Shown here: one piece after another, positions 43,681-54,914 of the stretch
Layout of the letters: each line of letters opens with the position of its first letter
Numbering within the stretch: position 1 is the stretch's first letter
Source of the DNA: Apoderus coryli
Taxonomy: Eukaryota > Arthropoda > Insecta > Coleoptera > Attelabidae
DNA length: 64,000 nucleotides
Reading direction: 5' to 3'
NCBI GenBank assembly: GCA_911728435.2
Contig: OU452205.1
Coordinates: 4,904,260 to 4,968,259, forward strand
Made by a program: the position numbers and the translations under genes
Notes under the pieces: generated by a model
Seen by the model: the letters and a program-made list of their open reading frames with translations, nothing else
The model's database searches: none
Told to the model about the DNA's origin: nothing

Positions 43681-43902
43681 ATATTTTTTTTTTAATTTAA
43701 CTCACCGTCTTTGCGAAACATTAATGTGATACTTTCGTTTCCGAATTCAAGAATAGATGGAATGAAAGACTTGGCAAATTAGCTATGCAAGCCTGTGCAA
43801 GCTGTAAATCCTCAATCTGCAGTGGTGATCCCTATAAGGACAGAACGCCAGCTAAGCCAAAAGTATATTGCAGACATTTAACATAACAACCTTATATGTC
43901 TA

Positions 43903-44731
43903 CGAGGGTTGCCTTTTATATTTCGGGATTTGGCAACCCTGGTGTTGCAATCTGGCAACTGACAGCTCTATCGTAAAGTTGGACATTCTTGCGACCAGCA
44001 TACATTCAATATTGCATAAACATTTGACTGTCAAAAATTTGTTCGCGTTGGATCCCACACAATTTGTCAATCGCTCAAAAAAGGCTCGTGTCGATTGGTC
44101 CAAAGAAATGCTCAACAAATACGATCGCGGTGCTTCGAAACACGTCTATGATATCGTGACATGTGATGAATCGTGGATTTACCCGTATGAGCCCGAAAGT
44201 AAACAGCAGTCGACTGTATGGGTGTTTCAAGATGAGCCATATCCAACAAAAGTTGTTCGCGCACGAAGCACTTCCAAGCAAATGGTCGCCTGTTTTTTTC
44301 AGAAAAACTGGACATGTCGCAACCGTACCACTAGAACAACGCAGAATAGTCAATTCTGAGTGGTTCACAACCATTTGTTTGCCAGTTGTCTTCCAAGAAA
44401 TCGATCGAAGACGGATCACTCTTCACCACGCGAGCTCTCACACATCGGCTGCATTTTTGAGCACCCAAAACATCGATTTGATGAGTCATCCGCCGTATAG
44501 TCCTCACTTGGCACCGAATGACATTTTTTTATTCCCGTACGTAAAAACAAACTGAGGTCAACGTTTTTCGACACCTGAAGAATGCATGTTTTGGAGATAC
44601 CTCAATCAGAGTGGCCAAAGTGCTTCGACAATTGGCTCAAACGCATGCCAAACAAAACAAAACAATAAAGTGATTTTCGATGATGAATTTTCGTTTTTGT
44701 TCTCTAATCGCGAAATAGAAAAGGCAACCCG
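43903..44731 (+). mobile_element. mariner element, 0.83 kb, TA target duplications
   Basis: Ends CGAGGGTTGCCTTTTATATT and GAAATAGAAAAGGCAACCCG are inverted repeats with TA outside on both sides. The element is shorter than a full mariner (about 1.3 kb) because the N-terminal third of the transposase is deleted. It is related to the one at 3121-3888. Confidence 0.88.
44050..44665 (+). pseudogene. mariner transposase, frameshifted, second Asp lost
   Basis: One frame carries KKARVDWSKEMLNKYDRGAS and DIVTCDESWIYPYEPESKQQ (first catalytic Asp). Another carries GHVATVPLEQRRIVNSEWFT, LHHASSHTSAAF, MSHPPYSPHLAPND (third Asp) and FLFPYVK. Relatives have HDNASSHTS; here the Asp-Asn pair is deleted, which alone abolishes the DDD triad. 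Frame shift near 44305, stop near 44555, and a further shift after GQRFSTPEE. Confidence 0.88.
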
Positions 44732-44734
44732 TAT

Positions 44735-45155
44735 GTGCCTTGAGGAAACACTAGTGCAATGTAAGCTATTTTTGGGCAATCATTTATTGAACAGAATTTA
44801 ATATTTATCTGGACTTCATAGTTGTGTGAACGGGGGCAAGTTCGTTAGATTATGTAGTGAAAAACATAGAAAAACTAAAGCCTTTTGTTGGACAGAACTC
44901 TGACAATCCAAAAAAGTACAGTTTCCGGTCTTGTTCTGTTGACCATTTTACGTAGGAAATCATACGGAATCACAAATAAATAATCCACGTTTCTTTATAA
45001 CATTTATTTAAGCAATTTTCTAATTATAATTAGACCTAAAAGGTGCTAATTTCTCGAAGTAAAGGCGTCCAAAAAGTGGTTATTTTCCGGACCTTTGCCA
45101 AAAAATAGTTATTATGTAATAATAACAAAAAATTTGTATGTATTTTTATAATAAT
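44735..45155. other. gene-free stretch
   Basis: No recognisable feature. Confidence 0.45.
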
Positions 45156-45159
45156 TCGG

Positions 45160-45370
45160 CAATAGTAGTATCCACGGCACTGGTCAGTTCCACGACAAGC
45201 CGACCGACGGTACTACCATGACGGACTGCGTTCTGTGTGATGGGTCGTTATTAGTCATAGTCGTAGTTCAGCACGTTTCTGTGACAAGTCGTACGGAACA
45301 GTACCAGTTGGTCGACGAGCGAAGTGCTCTCCTTGTTCTGGCTGGTACTCTGGTATTAGAATAAGAAATT
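45160..45370. repeat. GC-rich 210-bp segment, possible MITE
   Basis: Ends ACGGCACTGGTCAGTTCC and TTCTGGCTGGTACTCTGGTA are loosely inverted. The segment is markedly GC-richer than its surroundings. Evidence is weak and no second copy was found. Confidence 0.3.
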
Positions 45371-45584
45371 GCGCCAGGGTTGCCGCAGGTGTTTTAACAC
45401 TAATAATTCATCTTGAGTGTAGTATAATAGTTATTTTCAAATAACAAATTGCGTTTTAGATTCTTATAGTCATTAAACCTTTTTGTTTTAAGTAAAGCAC
45501 TGATTTTCTTAATCAATTAAGCAGTTCATGAACTTAAAGAAATTATTATACAGGGTGTTTCTATATTCGACCGACAACGCTCTA

Positions 45585-46010
45585 TAATAATAATAATAAT
45601 AAATTTATTTGCAGTTCAAAAAAAAAAAACAAGTTACAACTCTAATAATTATTACATTACCAAAAAAAACTAGAACTACAAAAAGGTCTAGATGGCAGTA
45701 TAACTACTGATTTTGAAATCTAGGCCCAAGAAAGAAAAAAAATATATAATTTACGCTAACCTTACGTACCTTAAAATACAAAATTCAACAAGAAAACTAA
45801 GAAATATAATTAATATTACAACAATAATAAAAAAAATTAAACAAAATTCTAGTTAATAACAAAGAAATAATGTTGATAATATCTTTTATAAGAGTGAATT
45901 TAACAAAAGACCACGTAATTTAGGCTTAACGACTTCAAAGTATCCTGAATCTTATTATACAACTTATATATTTGAAAGGACAATGATCTCTCGAAACTTG
46001 AAGTTTGAAG
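45585..46010 (-). repeat. LINE 3' end (same family as 54915-56085)
   Basis: Minus-strand 3' UTR ending in TTTGAACTGCAAATAAATTT then (ATT)n. It is about 90% identical to 54915-55440, including GTAACTTGTTTTTTTTTTTT-like and TAGACCTTTTTGTAGTTCTA blocks. Truncated before any coding sequence. Confidence 0.8.
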
Positions 46011-46311
46011 TATCAAAAGTTCTAATTTACAATGGAAAATTGGCCATAATTCAAAAACGCCTTTAAATATTCTTGACCGATAAGTGTGCTTTTTAAAAAA
46101 ATAATATTTTGACATAAATAATTATTTTTAAATTAACCAGTAAGCTATCGGGGTTAGTTACACTTTTTATCCCCCTATTTTTTACACACACTAGAATAAA
46201 TATACCGGGTCGGACAGTACATTCGCCTCGATCTCTCATATAGTCTAACAAAATTGAAATCGCAAATTTTGTTTGCGTGGGTAGGAGCATTTAACAATTT
46301 TTTTTTAAAAT

Positions 46312-46520
46312 ATACCGGGTGTCCCAGAAAAGTGTGGCTTATCAAAGTTATATTTTTTTAAATGGATAACACCCAGTATTTTTTGAGCACATTGAATAAA
46401 ATAAAGTAAAGTTATTGTTATGATCCCTATACCTAAATCTCGGTTGTCCAATTTTTGCGTTTTTTGCAAAAAAATAGGGTCCTTTTAAAAAACATTCTGT
46501 GCGCTCATTTTTTTTGCTAA
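46312..46520 (+). repeat. MITE fragment repeated at 49555-49640
   Basis: It begins ATACCGGGTGTCCCAGAAAA. TCCAATTTTTGCGTTTTTTG, AATAGGGTCCTTTT and AACATTCTGTGCGCTCAT recur in the same orientation at 49563-49632. The right-hand copy sits beyond the Harbinger element, which appears to have inserted within this repeat. Confidence 0.6.
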
Positions 46521-46850
46521 TGCCCGTTTGCACCACATACCGTTTAAGTCACGATTTGTTCTAAGAGGCGCTTAGCATCTATTTTTTATTGCACCGCGTT
46601 AAAACGTCACTTTAAATTTGCCTAAGTGTCACTTAAGTGAAGTGTTGAAGAATATTTTAAGTCACGATTTGTTCTAAGAGTCGCTTAGCATCTATTTTTT
46701 ATTGCACCACGTTAAAACGTCACTTTAAATTTGCCTAAGTGTTCCTTAAGTTAAGACTCGAAAATTCTCTTCTTAAATGGAATTCTAACCTCAATATTGC
46801 TTTTATATTTTTCATTATTGGGTTGTTTACATTGTGTGGCGATTAAAAAT

Positions 46851-47040
46851 ATGGGATTATTGGATGATGATCTTGATGTTTTCGAATTAATTGAACATGG
46901 ATTTCCAAGGAAGGTGTATGAAAGGCCGAATTATTTTTAAGATATGGAAAATTTAAGTTTTTTTCAAAGATTTCGACTGACGAAGCCTACGATTCGGCCT
47001 ATCCTAGACCAAATTGAGCATTTTTACTAGAATTTGATGA
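46851..47040 (+). pseudogene. PIF/Harbinger nuclease N-terminus, copy 1
   Basis: From ATG 46851: MGLLDDDLDVFELIEHGFPR, KVYERPNYF, then a frameshift and DMENLSFFQRFRLTKPTIRP, ILDQIEHF. The FFxRFRLxKPTxxxxxxxIE pattern is typical of the N-terminal part of Harbinger transposase-derived nucleases. It ends in stops after about 65 codons and the catalytic domain is absent. Confidence 0.72.
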
Positions 47041-47359
47041 GATATGACAGCTTTCATTAGAAGATAAAGACCAGAAAGGGTCTTTGTGCTTAACATACCT
47101 ATTACTATTATATAGAGGTATAAATTAAAACCATAACAACTATTCGCAACTATACTTATAAATTATTATTTTATATGTAGCAATAAGAATTATTGCTGTT
47201 ATAAACGAGTTTGTTTTTGCTTTTTATCTAGTAACAGATTCAGTTGTTTATACTATTCAGAGCACTAGCTTATGGCGCCAAAATATTCAAACAGCAAAAA
47301 CAAAGCGAAATGCACGCCACCGATCCGCGTCGGCCACCCACGGAAACACGACCTAAGGG

Positions 47360-47395
47360 CGAACGTTCCCATTGGCTCGGTATAAAAGGAAATTA
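47360..47395 (+). promoter_or_regulatory. strong TATA-type promoter-like sequence
   Basis: CCCATTGGCTCGGTATAAAAGG has an ATTGG (reverse CCAAT) 10 bases before a consensus TATA box GGTATAAAAGG. It lies in a GC-rich segment (47265-47395) present only in the left Harbinger unit, inserted relative to the right unit. No gene follows. The layout is reminiscent of histone or other housekeeping promoters, but origin is not shown. Confidence 0.45.
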
Positions 47396-47699
47396 ACGTA
47401 TGCTTACCTACTGCCCGACCAAAAAACTCTTCTTCATTGTCGGCTACCTTAAATTTGCTATGTTGACAAATTTACCCGATACTTAACTAAGTGCTATCTA
47501 CTCATGATTCGGTGCAATCAATTCCGTTCTTAAAATTTAGGTGACCCTTAACTATTCTCTACTTAAACTGTATGTGGTGCCAACGGGCATAAGTTGACTC
47601 GAGAAATCTCTTCTTAAATGGAATTCTAACCTCAATATTGCTTTTATATTTTTCATTATTGGGTTGTTTACTGTGTGTGGCGATTAAAAAATTAAAAAT

Positions 47700-47890
47700 A
47701 TGGAATTATTTGACGAGGATCTTGATTTTTTCGAATTAATTGAACATGGATTTCCAAGGAGGGTTTATGAAAGGCCGAATTATTTTTAGATATGGACAAT
47801 TTAAATTTTTTTCAAAGATTTCGACTGACGAAGACTACGATTCGGTCTATCCTAGACCAAATTGAGCATTTTTACTAGAATTTGATGAGC
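47700..47890 (+). pseudogene. PIF/Harbinger nuclease N-terminus, copy 2
   Basis: From ATG 47700: MELFDEDLDFFELIEHGFPR, RVYERPNYF, then frameshifted FFQRFRLTKT-like sequence. Close in sequence to copy 1, so the duplication of the unit is not ancient. Confidence 0.7.
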
Positions 47891-48475
47891 TATGACAGCT
47901 TTCAATAGAAGATATTTTAGTACGAAAGACCGAAAAGCGTCTTTGTGCTTAACATACCTATTATATATATATATATATAGAGGTACTGAGGAAATAGTCG
48001 ATATTAAAAAATAATAATAGAGGTATATACCTATGTATTAAAACCATAACAACTTCACGTTTACAGTTTATTTAATTATTAATCCACAAAAGAATAAATA
48101 AGCTAACAACTCTACTTATGTTCCCAGGTAAATAATAAACTAAAACTATTTTTGAATATAAATCATAAAATATGTAAGTAGTAGTAGCACTCATCTAGCT
48201 AAATCTTATAATAGAAACAGATCAAATACTATGTATATGTAATAAATACATTTCAAATATATAACAATAAGAATAGATAAATTTAACAATGGAAAATAAT
48301 AACAAAAAGTTAATTTTATTAATTTGAATGATGCCACAATAACTATGATCCAACACTATCGATAGAAGAACTTCTTTCTCGTTGGAAGTGTAGTTTGGAG
48401 GTCTTCTCTTTTTTTATGTATCACTAACTTCCATCGTATTATATGTTATATTCAAAAAATGTATTAAATAATAAA

Positions 48476-48626
48476 ATGAAAATAATTTTGTGGCATAGCG
48501 GACAAAATGACTGGTTTTTCCTACACAAGGGACTTTTGTGTAATTTAGCAGGGCCTCAGTCTAAACAAAGTCCCTTCTGTAGGTAAACCCAGTCATTTTG
48601 TCCGCTATGCCACAAAATAATTTTGT
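48476..48626. repeat. hairpin with ~55-bp arms inside the Harbinger element
   Basis: AAAATAATTTTGTGGCATAG and CGGACAAAATGACTGG recur inverted as CCAGTCATTTTGTCCG and CTATGCCACAAAATAATTTT around a ~40-base loop, with minor differences near the turn. Only in the right unit. Probably a small fold-back insertion. Confidence 0.8.
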
Positions 48627-49016
48627 TTCTATTATATTTACGGACACAATTTAACTCTAGTATTTAATAATTTTCGTTCACATTCACAATCAAAATTAAT
48701 GTTTACATTATGAATTATTATGAAAACAAAACTGAAGAGGTTAAAAGTTAAAATATTACCTACTGCCCGACCAAAAAACTCCTCTTCATTGTCGGCTACC
48801 TTAAATTTGCTATGTTGACAAATTTACCCGATACTTAACTAAGTGCTACCTACTCATGATTCGGTGCAATCAATTCCGTTCTTAAAATTTAGATGACCCT
48901 TAACTATTCTCTACTTAAAGTGTATGTGGTGCAAACGGGCATAAACTGTTTAAAATTTTAAAATGGCAAGTGAATAGGACATACATTAGGTCGGTGTATA
49001 GCCCAATTGTAAATAT

Positions 49017-49110
49017 TGTACAGGGTGGTCACAATTTTTATATTGTTCTTATCAATCATATTTATTTAAATAACTTTCTTATTTTAAATAGTACACTCTA
49101 TATTTCTTCT
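49017..49110 (+). repeat. short MITE-like fragment
   Basis: TGTACAGGGTGGTCACAATT to AATAGTACACTCTATATTTC resembles mariner-type MITE ends. No precise partner end. Confidence 0.4.
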
Positions 49111-49664
49111 TCTTTTCTTTTGGCCACTTGCTTCATTAAGCATTCGGCCAGCGATTTTTCTATTCTTCAACTTGTTCTTCACCAAAAGGTGTACATACGC
49201 TGTACGCCTGGGATCTTCTTGCCCATACCTTCTGGTTGTAGATTTGGTAAGGAAATAATTATGTAGGATTACAGGTATATATGGAATACATTGATCAGGA
49301 AAATGTTCATTCTGTAATTAGAATTAATTAGATTAACATTCAAACATAACTGACTATTCTACAGGCAGGTAATAACTATAAGCGTGATTGGAATTACTAT
49401 AATTTGATTTTACAAGCATCTAAGTATCGTATTATGTTTTCAATTACCTCCGGCTTAGGGTTTCTCAAAATATCAATGATCTGTGTTGGCTGCTGGTAAT
49501 GTTTTATGATAATTTTCATTAGCTTCTTCCTATATTCGTTCCGCATTACACAAAAAAATGTGGTCCAATTTTTGCGTTTATTGCAAAAAATAGGGTCCTT
49601 TTGAAAAACATTCTGTGCGTTCATTTTTTTAGCTAAACTGTTTCAAATTTTAAAATGATTTAGA

Positions 49665-49985
49665 TTTTCTTGTTTTTTTAATTTTATTATTTTAATAGTA
49701 GCTTTGAAAATAACCACTTTGAGAAAAAAGTGTATTAGTGTTTCTTGCACAATTGGTGTAATAATCACGGTTTTGAAAATATTTTCATAAAATTAAATTA
49801 TAACAAAAAAATCAAAATCATTAAAAATGTTATTTTTGATATACCCTGTATAGTAATCGTAAATTTGGTATTTGAAATTGTACTTTCGACAGAAGCAGAC
49901 GTTTTTATAAAGAATGACTTTTTCTTCTAAATCGACAAATAAAAAAGTTTTTCCTCTTCCAAACTCTATCTGTGGACACATTGTA
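49665..49985. mobile_element. MITE family B, right part only
   Basis: Matches 5960-6265: GTTTTGAAAATATTTTCATA, ATCATTAAAAATGTTATTT, TATACCCTGTATAGTAATCG and ending CTCTATCTGTGGACACATT. The left arm is missing. Confidence 0.82.
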
Positions 49986-50426
49986 CATACATTATTTCTA
50001 AATTAATGATCTTGTGGGCAAACATCGTTTTTAATATTAATAGATTTATTTTGATCTTGATAATTTAGACCATAGTTTACAGACAAATTCCTGCAAAATA
50101 GGGGGATATAAAGTGTCACTAACTATATAGCATACCTGGTTAATTTTTTAAAAAGATTCTTTATGTCAAAATATTACTTTTTTTAAGGAGCATATCAGTG
50201 AAGAAATTTAAAAAATATATAGCTTTAGAATTATGGCAACTTTTCGATCTGAAATTTGAACCTTTGACACGCTGTATCTAAACAACTAACCCATTAAGGG
50301 TATATGTCCCTAAATCAAAATACATGAATCAGCGAGAGCTTTTTGTGGTAGAATATAGAAACACCCTGTATAAAGACATAATTTCGACTGACATAAAAGA
50401 GTATAATTTTCGATATTTCTAGATAA

Positions 50427-50890
50427 TAATAATAATAATCTTTATCAGCCATCACATATACAAACAATGTACATTGGCAAGTCAATTCAATTGAATTACA
50501 AAACATAACGAATCTTGGTCGCAAACAAAGGCAAGAAAATAAGTGAATACAAAAACAAAGATAAAACATCTAAAATCAGTTAATAAAATAGCCGAAAACA
50601 GATGAATCACAGAAATATCATAACTACCTCCAACAACAATAAGCAACAGCAGAATACAAATAAACTAATATAAATAAAATATAAAACGAAGTTACGAACA
50701 GACATACAACAAATAAATAAAATATACTCGTATACTGAAAATAAAACTGTACTGAGGCAGTAAATTCATGTAGGCTGTAGTACGCGCCATTTTTTAATGA
50801 TTTTTTAAAAACGTTCTCAGTTGGGCAGCATCTTATAACTGTTAAAATAAGAATAGCCAGCATACAGTGGCGATTTTTTAAAAAACTCAT
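50427..50890 (-). pseudogene. LINE 3' end with ORF2 C-terminus
   Basis: Minus-strand (TAA)n tail at 50427-50441 preceded by GATAAAGA. Upstream, a minus frame reads FKKSLKNGAYYSLHEFTA, resembling the FKxxLKxxLxxxAFYSxxEFL ending of LINE ORF2 proteins. Truncated at its 5' side. Confidence 0.65.
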
Positions 50891-50894
50891 GTTT

Positions 50895-51605
50895 GGGGCG
50901 AGGCAGGTATAAATTATCCCTATAGGTAAACAGTTTCATAAATATGATTATCCACAAAAGTTTTTGCTAATTTATAAATTAACAATTATATATAAGTTGC
51001 GAAACAGAACTGTCCTTCTAATCTAAGAATACCATCAGTTGTTGATAAATGTTTGAATACTATTTTATAGAATAAAATGCATGTTCATATTGTGTTATAG
51101 AAATAATAGTCTAAATAATAGAATATGTGGCAACTAAGGCCTTTGACTTAGTAGAGAAGAAGAGTCCAGTCCATTGTGTTGTAAACTAAGAGGCGTTTAA
51201 GTTGAAAGACAGAGATGTATTCACAGGATTTATTATTAGACTAGTGTAAGTGTAATTTTATTGTATTTATATTTTGAGCCGAATAATCAAAACACAGTAA
51301 TTTTTCATTGAAAGGCAACCAAGTTAACATTCCAGTGAAACAATAAATGTTGCCAAGACTTAAAATATAAATAGTTGCCCTCTAGTATATTATGCCTTAT
51401 AATATTATTATTGAATATCTACATATATGTATGTCAATATACTTCAAAATAGTTCCCACCAGAAAAATCACAGGAACGTTCTTTCATTATCCGTAAACAT
51501 GAATATGGTAGTTGATAGTGCTACCTAAGCCAGTTTTCAGTCAACTACTTTATATCAAGAATGACGTTTCTAGACGATGAAACAATAATTATCAAATCTA
51601 TATAT
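50895..51605. other. gene-free stretch
   Basis: No recognisable feature. Confidence 0.45.
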
Positions 51606-51610
51606 ACCTA

Positions 51611-52912
51611 TATAAGGGGTTTTCCAATAAGAGTGGTATGATTTCTTTAAAAAAAAAACACACTTATTGTTAAGGAAATTCAAAAGTTTTTTATTGAATG
51701 TGAAGTACAATCGATACATGTAAGTTCTAAATAAAACGTCATTCAAATGGCCTGCACGACTTCTGCAGGAAAGAATTCGTTGAATACAATTTTCGAGCAC
51801 TTTTTACAGTAAATCAAGTCGTATGTCATGAATGGCACGTTCAATATTGATTTGTAAAGCTTGAAGAGAGTCTGGTTTATTTCGAAAGACCAATGACTTC
51901 AAATAACCCTACAAGAAATAGTCTAATGGTGTTAAATCAAAACTTCTTGGAGGCCATTCAATATCACAATTTTTTGAAATAATCGAATCTCTAAACTTTT
52001 CCCGCAATAATTCAATTGTTGCATTTGCTGTGTGGCAGGTAGCCCTGTCTTGCTGGAACCAAATGTTGTCAAGATCAACTTCTTCCAAAATCGGCCATAA
52101 AATGTTGGTTATCATCGATCTATATCGCTGTCCATTTACAGTAACGGTGTTACCAGCATCATTTCGAAAGAAGTACGGACCGATGATTCCACCAGACCAA
52201 AAACCACACGAAACTGTCAATTTAAGTGAATGTAATGGTTTTTCGTGAATTATTTGGGGATTTTCTTCGCACCAGAATCGATAGTTTTGTTTATTTACCG
52301 CACCACTTAGATAAAAGTGTGCCTCATCGGAGAAGATGATTTTCTTAAAAAAATCGTTATCGTTTTCAAGTTGTTCCAAGGCAAAATCAGCAACGACGTT
52401 TACGGTAGTCCAATGGCTTCAGTTCTTGAGTGAGAACAATTTTATACGGATGCAAACCCAAATCCTTTCTCGAAATCCGCCAGGTTGTGCTTTGAGACAG
52501 TCCCAATTGTTGAGAACGTCTTGGAATCGACAAATTGTGGTCTTCAGCAACACTCGCCTCAACGGCAGCAATATTTCCATTACTTCGGGCGGTTCTTTGT
52601 CTTATTGGCAATTCAACATTATGTAAAGAAAATGTACGCTCAAAATTTTCGACAATTCGACGAATAGCGAGCACATTTGGACGATTATTACGACCATAAA
52701 ATGGCAAAAGCGCACGAAAAGTTGCAATTGGCGAACGATTATTTTGATAATAAAACTGAATAATTTGTAAACGTTGTTCTTGCGTATATCTCTCCATGAT
52801 GAAATTGTAAACACTACTGAATACAATGACAAACAAATGACAGATCATGACATATTACAAATAGCCGCAACGTCGCTTCAAAATCATATCATCCCTATTG
52901 GAAAACCTTATA
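51611..52912 (-). mobile_element. DD41D Tc1/mariner-like transposon, nearly complete
   Basis: Left end TATAAGGGGTTTTCCAATAA with GAGTGGTATGATT and right end AATCATATCATCCC with TATTGGAAAACCTTATATA give about 30-bp inverted repeats around a 1.3 kb element, the normal size for this group. The single gene occupies nearly all of it. The best preserved DNA transposon in the window. Confidence 0.88.
51690..52795 (-). pseudogene. DD41D transposase with one frameshift and few stops
   Basis: From minus ATG at 52795: MERYTQEQRLQIIQFYYQNN with a helix-turn-helix through RRIVENFERTFSLHNVELPI, then HNLSIPRRSQQLGLSQSTTW (second helix-turn-helix). One frameshift at about 52385 leads to IIFSDEAHFYLSGAVNKQN (first Asp), then IWFQQDRATCHTAN (second Asp; relatives have QQDGATCHTA) and EWPPRSFDLTPLDYFL (third Asp), 41 residues apart. 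A TGG-to-TAG stop follows (…DYFL*GYLKSL). About 350 codons in all. Confidence 0.88.
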
Positions 52913-52919
52913 TAATGAA

Positions 52920-53640
52920 GTCTTTATTAATTATTTTGATGATGGTTTCGACATTTACTTGAGAGAAATTCATTTGAAATTAAATTAATTTCGATAAATT
53001 TATTTTTCCTTTTTAAATTCCACTATTAATTTCGATTGATTGATTGACTTTGATCTAATTATTAAAACATGACACTGTGCGACCTTTCCGCCAATTTTAA
53101 CCGACTTCAACCAAACAAGAGTAAAAATTGGACCAAACAGTCAATGCTGGCTGCTGTACAAGCTATTAAAAAGCCTCCAAACAATTCAATGTAACTACCA
53201 AAGATTATATAAAGAATGCTAATAGAGATCCGTAAGAATTATTTTCTGTAAATTTGGGTAGAAAAACGACATTTTAGAAGAAATTGAAGCAGAATTTGTT
53301 ACCGACCTACAGGTTAGAAATAAACAAGCGTTTCTAAAATTTAACACATTCAGATGCTCACTCTACGCAATCCATTTTATCTCGAAAAACTGCAGGGAAA
53401 AAATGGCCTCAGAGATTCCTTAGTCAGCATCCAGATTAACCTTTTAACCTTAACTATATAGTGCAATTTCCCAAACCTGTAACCAAACAGCAAAACTGAT
53501 ACAAAGCACTCCTGGAGAGTTAGAAAAATGTGTTGCAGATATAAACAAAAAGAAATATAAAAATAACAAAGCATCTCTAGAAAATAAAAATAGAAAAAGT
53601 TTTGCAAAAGGCAATGATTGAAGTTGATAATCAAAAAGTT
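52920..53640. other. gene-free stretch
   Basis: No element recognised; minus frames here show no known motif. Confidence 0.45.
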
Positions 53641-53644
53641 TTAA

Positions 53645-54388
53645 CATTATTTTTACAGATATACAAAAATGAAAAGCACTTCCTCATTGTAACTTTTTGA
53701 GGCGAATAAGATATCGTTCACTTCGACGTTTTGTTTTTGAAAAACCATTATCAACTTCGTTTTTTTAAATACGGTCCTGGATTTTTTATTCTTGAATTTA
53801 AAGCCATTTTAAATTCAAAAATAGTTGGTATATCACACAAATTTAGTTGAAATTTTTGTGCTTTTTCAAGTTATTAAAAAAACGACTTTCTCAGATCAAT
53901 ATTTTACGCAAAATAAATGCCAAACTAGGGCGATTTTTCTTGAATAATTTTAAATAACAGCTAAAAATACTGAAAAGTTGTTTAAACCATTACGTGTGAT
54001 ATTTTTGAATTGAAAATGGCTTTAAATCTGACAATAAAAAATTCATGGCCGTATTTAAAAAAACAAAGTTGATGATGGTTTTTCAAAAACGAAACGTCGT
54101 AGTGACAATTTGTAAACGCTATCTTTTTCTCCTCAAAAAGTAACAATGAGGAAGGGTTTTTCATTGTTTTATATCTGTAAAAATAATGTCAGAAATAAAT
54201 AAAAACTAAAATCGCAAAAAATAGTTTTTTCAAAAACTCTAGAAAACTGCTAAAGTTAGTTTACTTTTGAAAACACCATTTAAAAGGTGATTAAATTGTA
54301 CAACTTTCTCTAATGGAACCGACATTGTAACTCCTACGTTTCCAAGATTCCCATGTTATCCCATTCTTATATTGGACACAGTGTATAT
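53645..54388. repeat. repeat family C, copy 2, with inverted arms
   Basis: Arms 53645-53830 and 53995-54180 are inverted copies (CACTTCGACGTTTTGTTTTT against AAAACGAAACGTCGTAGTG; GCCATTTTAAATTC against GAATTGAAAATGGC). The right arm and what follows also match 5490-5775. It includes TTGATGATGG...GAAACGTCG, similar to the hammerhead core, but with no closing stem. Confidence 0.75.
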
Positions 54389-54720
54389 ACAGGGTGCCCG
54401 GAAAGGTCATGTTGTAAATGAAGGGGCTGATTTTCTCCGAAACGGTTCAAAAGATCGATTATGATATAATTTTTTATAGCAAATTGATAAAGCAATCAAA
54501 CGATCAAAGCAAAATGTCGCATTTACCTAGTTTAAAAGTGCGAACATGTGGAATGAACCACTGTTATGTGAAAAAATAGTTTTTTTTTAATTCTCACTTT
54601 GAAGGCCATTATGAACTCCGTAACAAAGCTCGCTAGATAAACATTTTACATGAAGAACTAACATTGTTTTGTCGTCAAACTGCTTCATTTACGACATGCC
54701 TTTTTCGGACCCCTTGTATA
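54389..54720. mobile_element. 330-bp MITE, complete copy
   Basis: TACAGGGTGCCCGGAAAGGT, CATGTTGTAAATGAAG on the left mirrors CTTCATTTACGACATG, CCTTTTTCGGACCCCTTGTA on the right. About 36-bp inverted repeats. Non-coding. Confidence 0.82.
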
Positions 54721-54914
54721 TATATTTATTTATTGCAATTATTACAATAATTATGAATCACCGGCTGAAAAAAGGTGCGATATTTGGCAACTTTTTCAAA
54801 TCAAAAGAGATCAGACGTCTGACAGCATAAGGCCTTAAGGTTAGCCAAACCTATAAATCACTATCAATAATAAGTCCTAAGCTCTTAGCCCGATCGGATA
54901 CCATTTATTGAATA

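Larger units (their letters stand above)
46521..48941 (+). mobile_element. PIF/Harbinger-like element, partly duplicated
   Basis: Ends TGCCCGTTTGCACCACATA and TATGTGGTGCAAACGGGCA are mirrored and flanked by TAA on both sides, the 3-bp target duplication of Harbinger elements. A third end TATGTGGTGCCAACGGGCA followed by TAA lies at 47571-47592. The element thus consists of a full unit (46521-47589) and a second unit (47593-48941) lacking its left end. A ~115-bp subterminal block is also duplicated (46545-46660 and 46661-46750). Neither unit keeps a DDE nuclease. Confidence 0.82.
45551..50368. mobile_element. 4.8-kb fold-back element packed with other elements
   Basis: Ends CAGGGTGTTTCTATATTC and GAATATAGAAACACCCTG are exact mirrors with TA on both sides. 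Inner arms also match inverted: left 46020-46195 (TTGGCCATAATTCAAAAACG, ATTTTGACATAAATAATT, TATCCCCCTATTTT) and right 50100-50260 (AAAATAGGGGGATATAAAGT, TTTATGTCAAAATATTAC, GAATTATGGCAACTTTT). Inside lie a LINE tail, a Harbinger element and a MITE B fragment, so it has accumulated insertions. Confidence 0.78.
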
